A stretch of DNA of 64,000 nt from Rebecca billardiae RCC1528 (taxonomy: Eukaryota; Haptophyta). Of the stretch, positions 54,001-61,286 are shown piece by piece (the stretch's first letter is position 1; each line of letters starts with the position of its first letter). The stretch covers positions 62,001 through 126,000 of the forward strand of contig OZ251243.1 in NCBI GenBank assembly GCA_965240325.2, written 5' to 3'. A model generated the notes under the pieces. It was not told the DNA's origin. It ran no database searches and saw only the letters and a list, made by a program, of their open reading frames with translations. Position numbers and translations under genes: made by a program.

Positions 54001-55757
54001 GCACGCGCGTGCTCTCCGCGCACGCGGACGGCGCCACGTGCGTCTGCATCTCCGCCGACGGCCGCCGCGTCGTCAGCGGCGGCGCAGACCGCCTCGTGCG
54101 CGTGTGGGCGGCGCGCACGGGCCGCTGCGAGGCGACACTCGACGCGGCGGCGGACGAGGCAACGCCCGCCGCCGCCGCGTCCGCCGCGTCCGCCGCATCC
54201 GCCGCGTCCGCGCTCGGCGGCGCCGACGGCGGCGCCGACGGCGCGGCGGGGCCCACCGGCGGCGCGCCGCCCGCCGAGCTCGGCGCGGCGGGCGCGCGCG
54301 CCGCCGCGCGCGCCGCCGCCGACGCGTGCGGCAGCGGCAGCGCCGAATCGTCCGACGCCGCAGACTGGGGCTCCGCAGAAGCGACGCAGCTGCTCGGCGG
54401 CGGCGGCAGCGGCAGCGGCTCGGCGCGGCGCGCGCACGTGCGGCCCACGCGCGGCGCCAAGGGCCGGCCAACGGACGGCGCGGCCGACGCCTCGGTCGGC
54501 GGCGACGGCGGCGGTGCCGGCGCCGCCGCCGCCGGCTCGGACGTCGGCGCGCGCTTTGAGTCGGACAGCGCGGGCTCTGCGGGCGGCCGGAGCGCGGACG
54601 CGGACGGCGGGGCGCGCGGCGGCGGCGGCGGCGGCGCCGAGGAGGAGGCGGCGCTGGAGGCCGAGGAGGAGGCGGAGGCGGAGGAGGAGGAGGAGGCGGC
54701 GGTGCTGAGCAACGTGGACGACGACGACGCCCCCGCCGAGCTGGGCGACGACGAGGACGACGAGGATGCGATGGACCCCGAGATCAGGGCGGCCGCGCTC
54801 GCCGCGCGCGCCGCCGCCAACGCCGCCTCCTGTCGCATCAACTGCGTCGCTCTCTCGCGCGATGGCAGCACGCTCGCGGGCGCGTGCGAGGACGGCGCGG
54901 TGCGGCTGTGGGCGCTGCCGCCCTCCGCAGCCGTGGGCGCGCGCGCCGGCGCCGTCAGCCCGCCCAAGCCGCTCGGCGCGCGCGGCGGCGGCGGCGGCGC
55001 CGCCGCCGACGGCTCGGCGCCGCCGCCAGACGCGCGCGCTCCCTACTCGCTGCTGCGCGTGTTGCTCGGGCATGAGGGCGTGGCGACGGGCGTCGCGCTG
55101 TCGCACAACGGGCGGCGCGCGCTCTCGTGCGGCCGCGACGGCAGCGTGCGCGCGTGGAACACGGCCAACGGCCGCTGCCTCCGCTCCCTCGCCGAGCACG
55201 ACGGCCGCGTGAACGGCGTGGCGCTCTCGCCGCACGCGTCGGTGGCCGTCTCGGGCGGCGCGGACGGCGCGCTGATCGTGTGGGACCTCGCGCAGGGCGC
55301 GTCGCGACACACGCTGCGCGCGCACCGGCTGCCGGTGCTGTGCGTCGCGCTCGCCGGCGGGCTGGCGGTGAGCGGCTCGACCGACCGCACGCTGCGCGTG
55401 TGGCGCGTCGACAGCGGCGCGTGCGTGCGCGTGCTCGCTGGGCACGAGCAGTGGGTCACCGCCGTCGCCTTCTCAGAGGACGCGCGCTCGATTGTGAGCG
55501 CGTCCACCGACAAGACGGTGCGCGTGTGGTCGTGGGCGGACGGCGCCGCCGCCGCCGCGGCGGGGCTCGAGAGCGCGCTCGGCGGCGGCGCCGACGCGGG
55601 CGGCGCCGCCGCCGCCGCGGGCGGCCGAGGCAGCAGCCTGCGCGCGCGCCAGCGGCTGGGCGCGATGCGCGCCACGCTCGAGACGGCGGTGATCGAGCCG
55701 CTGCGGCTGCAGAAGAGCCGGCTGAGCGCGGCGTCCCCCAGCTCGGGCACTGACTGA
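48030..55757 (+). CDS. giant STAND-type NTPase with two WD40 beta-propellers
   Basis: A single open frame of 2575 residues from the ATG at 48030 (MRRLTSRGGEGD); the frame is open to 47748 but with non-coding composition. Order: a DUF4062-like segment (VLRVYVSAAPEDTPDERAALEEHV ... GLFFISLWSG, ~48440-48850); long Ser/Pro/Gln-rich linkers with poly-Q at ~49775-49862; a P-loop GPPGSGRAALL at ~50722 and Walker B VAIVLADLDEAED; a helical region containing RRVLGLIGASRRGLSVHEL; then 14 WD40 repeats ending VRVWS/VRLW, nine at ~52900-54130 and five at ~54820-55540, separated by an acidic linker (54640-54780). This matches NWD1/TEP1/NPHP3-like signalling ATPases. Confidence 0.85.
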   Translation: MRRLTSRGGEGDKSPASGAGGSPASLRRSRRSPLSIVTGGEPLAAGGGPAPAAAAGAPPAVPDEQIDALFAQHGLTADAARLRARLPGAYAARPGAVRLSREQYESARRALADVASEVERFHGHVLRGSLEQPPELGRSVLRVYVSAAPEDTPDERAALEEHVWPRARALARECGASFEACELARALGVGGPCTDALAMRTLRACRRDSAGLFFISLWSGEPGARAPPESLDAPRLERLLPLLSAAERALIDACYAPDEGAVPLRYVRRPFARASELERARAVLLRASASGAWPASLRHAELLTSAAEAELAEALAGPRPRQRLGGRGQRPGRDGVPVRVLWAPRDLDGPAAAAAAAAAAAAERAAASTAAAAATAAGSSSSDGSARSSSSGGGRGGRVARVPRSASARLGPSSPRPPADGRRAKRRSTPAASAAGSEASTRRAAAPWRQLLALVHARASGGGGEGGGAAAAPPDAPPDAEDESEGADSMRSDGSASDGAAEQREGSPTVRAARWLRAAAGLGACVPRARPPPRFTPVAPYNTPENTPPTRARFPSVGRLGSLGGGVLALPAQPAQPQPAPAQQQQQPQPQQQQQQQPPQQQQQQQQAQQQHAPHTPSALGTRPTPATDAAAAAASLAAPSTAPPPRSASRSRSPSPAARSRADSGAAQDAADALAGARALQGYVEACAQLPTAVLLPPGGGAAAAAALLGAPAAPSPPTPLTPLTSGAAATPPSACERAASRVPRPRRLSPSNLPAAPSRLSASPSRLSAASDSGGGGGGSRWSRLSGAGAGGGAGGGLSPGSADAADAPSAADGAAALCAAVWGIVCAQLEGLALRSELRARLLERRLGMAEGHARAVCEHAALCAARASSFYGRERLQLARQLAASPARALALVGPPGSGRAALLAKAATLLAESGTLVLVRFLGAPLGPISLESALACACAQWRVVSGGGAPFGTLEQALSSMRHSGRPVAIVLADLDEAEDVLGHGAGPGVVGGAGGGAGGGAGGAAAGGAQGGAGVAAAPAAAAAGSAGGAAGADGGVALGAPLLPALPPNVRLLFSCVPLHHPESRGGAACARATGAELVDVGGLSGADASELAERAVRGAGRVLPAAARAQLLASLGDAPLPLQVLLAARRAARASAAAPTAARAAAAAAAAASAAPPTAGADGGGAPDAPAAAEPAAAPTAAADGAAPSAAPAAAPTAPAAAEGAAVPAEGAAEALGAEPSASAAAERRVASEVRAELTRVERRHGALLVRRVLGLIGASRRGLSVHELCDLLALDPAVCHALGLGGSLSVARRRVPARVWLPLRDDLEGGLLAEAAERGGGGFRLVWSHALVARAATEALGLGGGGGAHTAQLAEYWAGRAPGPAEGQALSLQLAAAATAPPPPSPFDAGGAPGGGARACPAQPVILRGAFGHVQAECLQLNARRLEERAWLLLRRAEPTAAAHELTRSLEYAEARCRLGGARDYLAELSAAAASLRVDGGPEQRDRGAGSADSAEAHTRALAARAHAFLRLLRAHAAAPPSARPDLLSLALREPVGSSVFAEAWALRAGGGGSHDARRRAAAAASSFAAAAGATAATAATAPSALGPADGWGSARVLSVSLPRREALPPTEHTLPAGTEGAAVGAVAVSADGQTAASGDDAGFVRVWSLGTGRCARVFAAHGADVCAVAVSADGGRVASAGYDGAARLWAVRAGACALALRDAHGGHVVRAVALSADGATLVSGGDDCAIRVWAAAGARAGQCARTLRAHGAWVRALALSPDGALLVSGGNDAAVRVWSLATGACVATLLGHAAELLTVGVGADGLHVVSSAGDSSVRVWPLAPLLHAGQQHGGGGGGEGGAGVAIEASVVPAPAGTRVLSAALVGCASQHVVLGCADGSVRTHRVDSGAAVRAWMGGHAGSVLCLAPTPSGAHVLSASRDGSVRVWSTLAAAEDDPGQRAQPGHANWVWAVGLSADGRRVVSASADGQVRLWEGSSGVCTRVLSAHADGATCVCISADGRRVVSGGADRLVRVWAARTGRCEATLDAAADEATPAAAASAASAASAASALGGADGGADGAAGPTGGAPPAELGAAGARAAARAAADACGSGSAESSDAADWGSAEATQLLGGGGSGSGSARRAHVRPTRGAKGRPTDGAADASVGGDGGGAGAAAAGSDVGARFESDSAGSAGGRSADADGGARGGGGGGAEEEAALEAEEEAEAEEEEEAAVLSNVDDDDAPAELGDDEDDEDAMDPEIRAAALAARAAANAASCRINCVALSRDGSTLAGACEDGAVRLWALPPSAAVGARAGAVSPPKPLGARGGGGGAAADGSAPPPDARAPYSLLRVLLGHEGVATGVALSHNGRRALSCGRDGSVRAWNTANGRCLRSLAEHDGRVNGVALSPHASVAVSGGADGALIVWDLAQGASRHTLRAHRLPVLCVALAGGLAVSGSTDRTLRVWRVDSGACVRVLAGHEQWVTAVAFSEDARSIVSASTDKTVRVWSWADGAAAAAAGLESALGGGADAGGAAAAAGGRGSSLRARQRLGAMRATLETAVIEPLRLQKSRLSAASPSSGTD
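49775..49862 (+). repeat. CAG-type poly-Gln tract inside the STAND NTPase gene
   Basis: Interrupted runs of Gln codons encode QQQQQPQPQQQQQQQ and more. They sit in a disordered linker and are likely to vary in length. Confidence 0.85.
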
Positions 55758-56712
55758 GGGATGCGCGCGGCAGGCGTCCACGAGGGCGGTGACGTGGCGA
55801 TTGATGATGGCGAGGCGGGCCACGCGCATCCTCCCGTGACGGCCCGGTGACGGGCCACAGCCTTGCCTCCTCATCATCGTGATCGTGACGACAGCATCGT
55901 CAGGCAGCCTCAGCTAGCTTGAGCTGATGTTAACAAGTGTGCACGTTAAAACATAGTAAGGCGTCAATCTCGCCTGCCTGAGCTGTGTGCGTCTCTTATT
56001 CTTAGTAAACTGTAGTGCCGACGAACCGACACGCGTAGTCATGACCGATGCGGATGCGCTGTTGTCTCAGTCTGCTCTACGCCACTACTACTCCGACTGA
56101 CGACGACCCTGTCGGCACCGATGAGATATATCATCCGATCTATATATATATACGCAACAGGCTCGGCTCCGCGGGCGCGCCCGGGGCCGGGCCCGGCCCG
56201 CCGCACTTTGACGGAACCGAGACAGCAGCTTCTAGGAGCTACGGCCCGGCCTACGCACGCCTACGGCTCATAGCATTGCCCCGCAGTGTCACCAGTGTGA
56301 TACGGCTCTGCTCGTTACGGGTACGGTCCGTGAGCATAGTCGCGGTGACCGCGCGCGCCGCCGCGGCCTCCAGACCGTCCAGAGTGCGGCATAACTCGTG
56401 CAGCCGCGCCAGCCCGACACGGGCCGGGGCGGCTCTCACGAGCCCATCTAGCGTGCGAGGCGACGCAACGACCTCCTCTGCTGTGGTAGTATCCGCGTGC
56501 GTGCCGTCGTGGAAGTGCTGAAGTGTCACGTACCGAGTGCCGTTGGTGGGCACTCCCCCACGTGCCCCACGCATACGATGCGCGGACGGCCCGCCATCGT
56601 GCGATCAAGTTTATTGGAGATCGACTTCGGACGAAGTTCGGAGTTCAGCTGTTCAGGGCCCCGCGCCGCCCGAACGGCGCGTCGCGGCACCCATCGCTCG
56701 CTCCACACGCCG
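55758..56712. other. intergenic region with dispersed repeat motif
   Basis: Contains the dispersed motif pair at 55928-56016. No gene is recognised; the phosphatase promoter lies at its right end. Confidence 0.5.
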
Positions 56713-57621
56713 ATGCGCCGCCGTCTCGCGGCGCTGCAGCTCGCGGCCTTCTCGGCGTCGGCGGCGCGCGGCCTCGGGGCGACCTCGATCGTCGAGCTCG
56801 AGGCGCGCGCCTCGCGCCTGCGCTCCGCGCTCGCGCTGCCGCCGCACGACGAGGCCGCGCTCGCGTTCGATTCGTCGTTCACGCGCGCGGACGGCACGCA
56901 GCGCGGCTGGTGCAACTGGCTCGTGCCCGGCCGGCTGATGGTGGGCCGGTACCCGCACGTCGACCCGATCAGCGCCCCCTCGCGCGCCGGCTCGCCCAGC
57001 TTCGTCGGCGGCCCCTCCGAGCCCGAGTGCGTGCAGCACCTCGAGCGGCTCGTGCGCGCGGGCGTGGACACGTACGTCTGCCTGCAGGCCGAGCTGCCGC
57101 CGCAGGACAAGACGTCGGCGTGGCCGTCGGACGGGCGCGTGCACCTCTCCGGCGCGGCGGGCGCGCGCTTCCCCGCCCCCTTCGTCCGGTACCACGCCGC
57201 CGCCGTCGACGCAAACGCACGCCTCCGCCCGGCCGCGCGCCGGCCGGGCTTTGTGCACTTCCCCATCCCGGACCTCTCAGTGCCTGCGCGCGAGGAGGAG
57301 CTGCGCGGGCTGCTGGACGGGCTGCTCGAGCGGGTGGAGCGCGAGGACGCGCGGCTGTACGTGCACTGCTGGGGCGGGCGCGGCCGCGCCGGCCTCGTCG
57401 GCGCCGCGCTGCTCGCGCTGCTGCGCCCCGAGCTGGACGCTCGCGCCGTGCTGCGCTGCACACAGGCCGCGTACGACACGCGCGCGGGCGCCAGGGGCAT
57501 GAAGGGCTCGCTCGCGCGCTCGCCGCAGACGGACGAGCAGCGCGAGTGGGTGGCGCACTTTGTCGAGCAGCTGAGCGCTGCGCGCGAGGAGCTCTCCAGC
57601 GGGGACGACGAGCAGGCGTAG
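56713..57621 (+). CDS. dual-specificity/tyrosine phosphatase-like protein
   Basis: A 302-residue single-exon protein. The start at 56713 gives MRRRLAALQLAAFSASAARG, a signal-peptide-like N-terminus; the frame is open 72 codons further upstream. The catalytic P-loop is YVHCWGGRGRAGLVGAALL (about 57358-57414): H-C-x5-R, with G after R. Upstream are a family-like WLVPGRLMVGRYPHVDP and the general-acid-loop candidate HFPIPDLSVP. Such enzymes hydrolyse phosphate from Ser/Thr/Tyr or phosphoinositides; substrate is unknown. If the N-terminus is a real signal, it would act in the secretory pathway or plastid. Confidence 0.8.
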   Translation: MRRRLAALQLAAFSASAARGLGATSIVELEARASRLRSALALPPHDEAALAFDSSFTRADGTQRGWCNWLVPGRLMVGRYPHVDPISAPSRAGSPSFVGGPSEPECVQHLERLVRAGVDTYVCLQAELPPQDKTSAWPSDGRVHLSGAAGARFPAPFVRYHAAAVDANARLRPAARRPGFVHFPIPDLSVPAREEELRGLLDGLLERVEREDARLYVHCWGGRGRAGLVGAALLALLRPELDARAVLRCTQAAYDTRAGARGMKGSLARSPQTDEQREWVAHFVEQLSAAREELSSGDDEQA

Positions 57622-58256
57622 GTGGGGAGTCCGGGCCGCGCCGCCTGCCGTCGTGAGTTACTGAGTAGTGCCGCCGGCGCCTCCGACTCATCCGAGACGA
57701 CGTCGACGATGATGGCGTGATGGCAGCACTTATATAATAAATATTGCCGGCTTGGCAGCGCCGATGACCGACGCTGATCCGCGCGCGATCGTCCGACCAG
57801 TCACTAGATGGATATATAGTATATCTGCTTCATCGGATATGAGACGAGCAGCTAGCGCGCGCTACTCCTCTCGTCGCGAGATGGCGCGGCTGATGATCCG
57901 ATGAGGCTGACGCCGATGCCGCTGCGCCATGCCGCCCGATGCGGCGATGCGCTGGCGTCTGACGAAGATGATCGATGAATGCAATCTGGCGCGGCAGCAT
58001 CGCGCGCAGCAGAAGCATATCAGCGCGGCGCAACGGCGCTGCTGCTGGTGATGCGCCTGCTGACTCGGACGACGATCACGATGCCAGCGGCAGCGCGTCG
58101 TCGCCGGACCGCCATGTTGGGTGCAGGGTGGGGCCATTGGCAACAACCAGCCTCCGTCGGGCCCGGGCGGCGGCGGTGAGTCACCGCCGCCTCGCCGCGA
58201 GGCTGCAATTGTATGTCGCTGCCATCGTATGTCGCGCGCGCGGGCTCGCGCCGAGC
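57622..58256. other. intergenic region
   Basis: About 630 bp without a recognised gene; AATAAA-like and TATA stretches occur at about 57735-57745 and 57810-57825. Confidence 0.45.
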
Positions 58257-59552
58257 TCAGAGGCGCGTCGCCGGCGTCGTGCCGTCCTCGCTCGGCGCGG
58301 CGACGGCGTCTGCAGGCTCCGCCGGCGCGGCCGGCCCGGCTGCGGCCGGCGCGGCGGCGGCGGCGGCGGCGGCGCGCTCTGCCGCGCGCTCGCGCTGCGC
58401 GCCGGGCACGTCGCGCAGGTTGGCGGGCTGCGCAAAGAGCGAGCGCACGATGCCGTGCAGCAGGCGCACCTCCGACGCGCTCGGGCGCAGCCGCAGCAGC
58501 ATGTTGCGCAGCTTCGGGTAGATCGACTCCACGCGCTCCTGCGGGAAGCGCTCCGACGCCTTGAGCCCCGCGCCCAGCCGCGCCATCAGGGCCTCGGTCT
58601 CAGCGCACGTGGCGGGGGGCGAGGTGGCGTCCGGGGCGGGCGCGGGCGCGGGGCCGGCGGCGGGCTGCGCCGCGACGCGCTGCAGCCCGCCGCGCGGCCG
58701 CGCGCCCGCCTCGGCCTCGGCGCCCCCCGCCTCCGCCGCCTCCGCCGCCTCCGCCGCCCCGAGCGCCCCCGCGCCGCCGCCGTCCGGCGCCGGCCTGAGG
58801 CCGAGAGACATCAGCGCGAGCCAGACCTCGTACGCGATGACCATCACGGCGTGCGAGAGGTTGAGCGAGCCGAAGAGCATGTTCGACGGGATCGAGACCA
58901 GCTCGTGCGCCACGTCCACCTCCTCGTTCGACAGCCCGTTCCGCTCCGAGCCGAAGAGGATGCACGCGCGCTGGCCCGCGCGCACGGACTGCGCGACGCG
59001 CGCGGCCGCCTCGGACGGCACGAGCGGCTCGGGCTTGTTCGAGTCGCGGAAGCGCGCGGTCGTGGCGAGGACGAGGTGCATGTCGGCGATCGCCTCGCCC
59101 AGGTCGTCGTACACCTGCGCCGCCTCGAGCACCTCGCGCGCGCCCGACGCGCACTCGAGCGCATCCCGGTTGAGCCAGGTGGCGTGTGCCGGCTGCACGA
59201 TCCGCAGCTCGGTCAGGCCGAAGTTGAGCATGGAGCGCGCGACCTGGCCGATGTTCTGCGAGGCGAAGGGGCGGACGAGCACGACCGTCGGCCCGGCGTA
59301 CGCCTCGCGCGAGTACGCGAACGCCTCCTCCTTCGAGAAGACGTTGCGCGCCTGCTGCGCGAGCACCGAGTCAGTCGGCAGTACGGCCGAGTCCGCCTGC
59401 TCGAGGAACTGGCGCACCTTGCGGTACGACGGCTTGTGCGTGTTCATCAGCGCGACGCTCACGCGCGTGCACCCGCCCGCCGGCCGGAGCGCGCGCGAGT
59501 GGTGCGCAGCCGCGTGCAGCATCGCCGTCCACAGGGGCAGCGTGGACGGCAT
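58257..59552 (-). CDS. TrmH/SpoU (SPOUT) RNA 2'-O-methyltransferase, TrmJ-like
   Basis: A 431-residue single-exon protein from the ATG at 59552-59550. SPOUT motifs appear in order: VVLVRPFASQNIGQVARSMLNFG (motif 1 with conserved Asn-Ile-Gly and Arg), ACILFGSERNGLSNEEVDVA (motif 2), and IPSNMLFGSLNLSHAVMVIAYEVW (motif 3), which form the trefoil-knot SAM pocket. The spacing matches TrmJ, which 2'-O-methylates position 32 of tRNA. An Ala/Pro-rich insert follows, then a C-terminal helical region (RFPQERVESIYPKLRNMLLR) also seen in TrmJ, then an Ala-rich tail. Target RNA and compartment are unproven. It is head-to-head with the NSRP1-like gene, 192 bp apart. Confidence 0.87.
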   Translation of the reverse strand: MPSTLPLWTAMLHAAAHHSRALRPAGGCTRVSVALMNTHKPSYRKVRQFLEQADSAVLPTDSVLAQQARNVFSKEEAFAYSREAYAGPTVVLVRPFASQNIGQVARSMLNFGLTELRIVQPAHATWLNRDALECASGAREVLEAAQVYDDLGEAIADMHLVLATTARFRDSNKPEPLVPSEAAARVAQSVRAGQRACILFGSERNGLSNEEVDVAHELVSIPSNMLFGSLNLSHAVMVIAYEVWLALMSLGLRPAPDGGGAGALGAAEAAEAAEAGGAEAEAGARPRGGLQRVAAQPAAGPAPAPAPDATSPPATCAETEALMARLGAGLKASERFPQERVESIYPKLRNMLLRLRPSASEVRLLHGIVRSLFAQPANLRDVPGAQRERAAERAAAAAAAAPAAAGPAAPAEPADAVAAPSEDGTTPATRL

Positions 59553-59744
59553 CTTGCGGCAGCCCGACCGACGACCTCGTGGCCGCTCGAGCAAACTTGC
59601 TTGCTTGTGCTGCAGGCCGCAGCCGAGGCGCCATCGTGCGGCCAAGCGCGTCCACTCCGCCCGCCTCGAGCTTGTGCAAGTTTGCGCGCTGCTGCTGCTG
59701 GTGCCAGCAAGCAGGCTGCGCTGGGCGCGGGCGGCGACACGGCC
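59553..59744. promoter_or_regulatory. divergent promoter region between TrmJ-like and NSRP1-like genes
   Basis: 192 bp separate the two start codons, so a shared bidirectional promoter is likely. No motif is confidently identified. Confidence 0.5.
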
Positions 59745-60806
59745 ATGGCCGATCCGAGCCGGCTCACGTTCGGGCTGAGCGCGAAGCCGGGGCTGCAGAC
59801 GGGGCAGAAGGGCAAGAAGTACGGCCTGCTCAAGCCCGCCGCCGGCGCCGCCGCCTCCGTCTTCGGCGCGGCCGCGCTCGAGGCGCCGAGCACGAGCGAG
59901 CAGGTGCAGCGGGATGCGCGCGCGCGCGCGGCGCGCGTGGACACGCAGCAGCTGCACGCCGCGGCGCTGGAAGAGGACCCGACGGTGTTCGACTACGACG
60001 GCGTGTTCGACGCCATGCAGCACCAGCGCGGCGCCGAGCAGCAGGCCGCGGCCGCGCGCGACAACCGGCCGCGCTACATTGGCGGGCTGATCGCCGCCGC
60101 CAAGGTGCGCGAGGTGGAGAACGAGCGCGTGTACGAGCGCAAGCTGCTGCGCGAGCGCGACGCGGAGGAGGCGCTGTACCCGGACAAGGACAAGTTCGTC
60201 ACGAGCGCGTACAAGCGCAAGCTCGCCGAGCGCGCCGAGTACGACGCGCAGCAGCGCGCGCAGGAGGCGCTGGACGCGCAGCAGGACGTCACCAAGCGCA
60301 CCGGACTCGCCGACTTCCACCGCCACCTGCTCTTCGGCGGGGCGGGGCAGGGCGGGGCGGGGGAGACGCTCGCGCGGCCGGCGGCGCCGCCGCCCGCGCC
60401 GCGCGACGCCGCGGGCCCCGCGCCGGACGGCGCCGCGCGCGCGCCGGGCGGTGAGGGCGCGGCCGAGCCGACGGCAGCGGCGGCCGGCGCGGAGCCGCGC
60501 CGAGCGCCGCCCGAGGCCGCGGCGCCGAGCGCGGCGGCGGGCCCCGCGGGCGCGGGCGCGGGCGGCGGCGTGGCGGCCGCGGCACCGCATGCCGCGCCAC
60601 ACGCGCCAGGCCCGGCGCGCGGCGGCGGCGCGCCTGCCGGCGCGAGCGGCGCACAGCCGCCAGCGGTCGCGGCGGCGGAGGCGGCGGCGGCCGCTGCCGC
60701 TGCCGCCGGCAAGGCGGCCGCCGCTGCGATGCGCAGGAACGACCTGTCGGCGGTGGAGGCCGCGCGCGAGCGCTACTTGCAGCGGAAGCGCGCGCGCCAG
60801 TCGTAG
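59745..60806 (+). CDS. NSRP1-like nuclear speckle splicing regulator
   Basis: A 353-residue single-exon protein; the ATG at 59745 is in a good context (GGCCATGG). Residues ~15-30 carry GKKYGLLKP, then VFG; later come RPRYIGGLIAAAKVREVENERV, then YPDKDKFVTSAYKRKLAERAEYD. The order YGL, VFG, a Y-I-x2-L helix and the D-K-x-F-V-T-S-A-Y-K-x-K-L block is diagnostic of NSRP1/CCDC55, a nuclear-speckle RNA-splicing factor. The rest is Ala/Pro/Gly low complexity ending in basic RERYLQRKRARQS, a nuclear-localisation-like tail. It is likely nuclear and regulates alternative splice-site use by RNA binding (family knowledge). Confidence 0.88.
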   Translation: MADPSRLTFGLSAKPGLQTGQKGKKYGLLKPAAGAAASVFGAAALEAPSTSEQVQRDARARAARVDTQQLHAAALEEDPTVFDYDGVFDAMQHQRGAEQQAAAARDNRPRYIGGLIAAAKVREVENERVYERKLLRERDAEEALYPDKDKFVTSAYKRKLAERAEYDAQQRAQEALDAQQDVTKRTGLADFHRHLLFGGAGQGGAGETLARPAAPPPAPRDAAGPAPDGAARAPGGEGAAEPTAAAAGAEPRRAPPEAAAPSAAAGPAGAGAGGGVAAAAPHAAPHAPGPARGGGAPAGASGAQPPAVAAAEAAAAAAAAAGKAAAAAMRRNDLSAVEAARERYLQRKRARQS

Positions 60807-61286
60807 TCGCCCGGCGGTGGTGTTCATCATCATCCAGGCCGGGCATCATGCGTACGGCCACGCACTAGCGCGCAGTCACTTCCTCGCGGCGGACTTCGGA
60901 CGACTTCCGAGCGCCCCGCCCGCCGCCGGCACGGTGTAATAATATATATATATATACGGGCGCGCCGACCGCGCATCCGCCTCATCGTCATCAGCATCAC
61001 CACAGCAGCACATCATCGTCACGCGGTCGTCATGCTACAGTAGTACTTGATGGCATATGCACTCATGCACCCGGATCGCATATCATCGTCATTATTGCTG
61101 ACGAACGAAGAATATGAAGCGCGCAGCGCGAGCACCGCAGCAGCAGCCTTGCAGCCCGCGCACCGGCGGCCCGACTCGCCGGCCGTGGGCACTAGCAGCG
61201 TCATCCTCACCAGCACGACTGCTCGTACGGCAGCGCGGTCGCGCGGCGCGGCACTCGGCATCCGGCGGCCCGTCACGCCGATCAGC
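60807..61286. other. intergenic between convergent genes
   Basis: 480 bp with no recognised gene; a short (AT)n occurs at about 60940-60955. Confidence 0.45.

Noticed and set aside
57975-60806. 943-residue extension of the NSRP1-like gene
   Set aside because: The first ~590 codons are antisense to the TrmJ-like gene and encode only biased sequence; the ATG at 59745 has a good context and begins the family.
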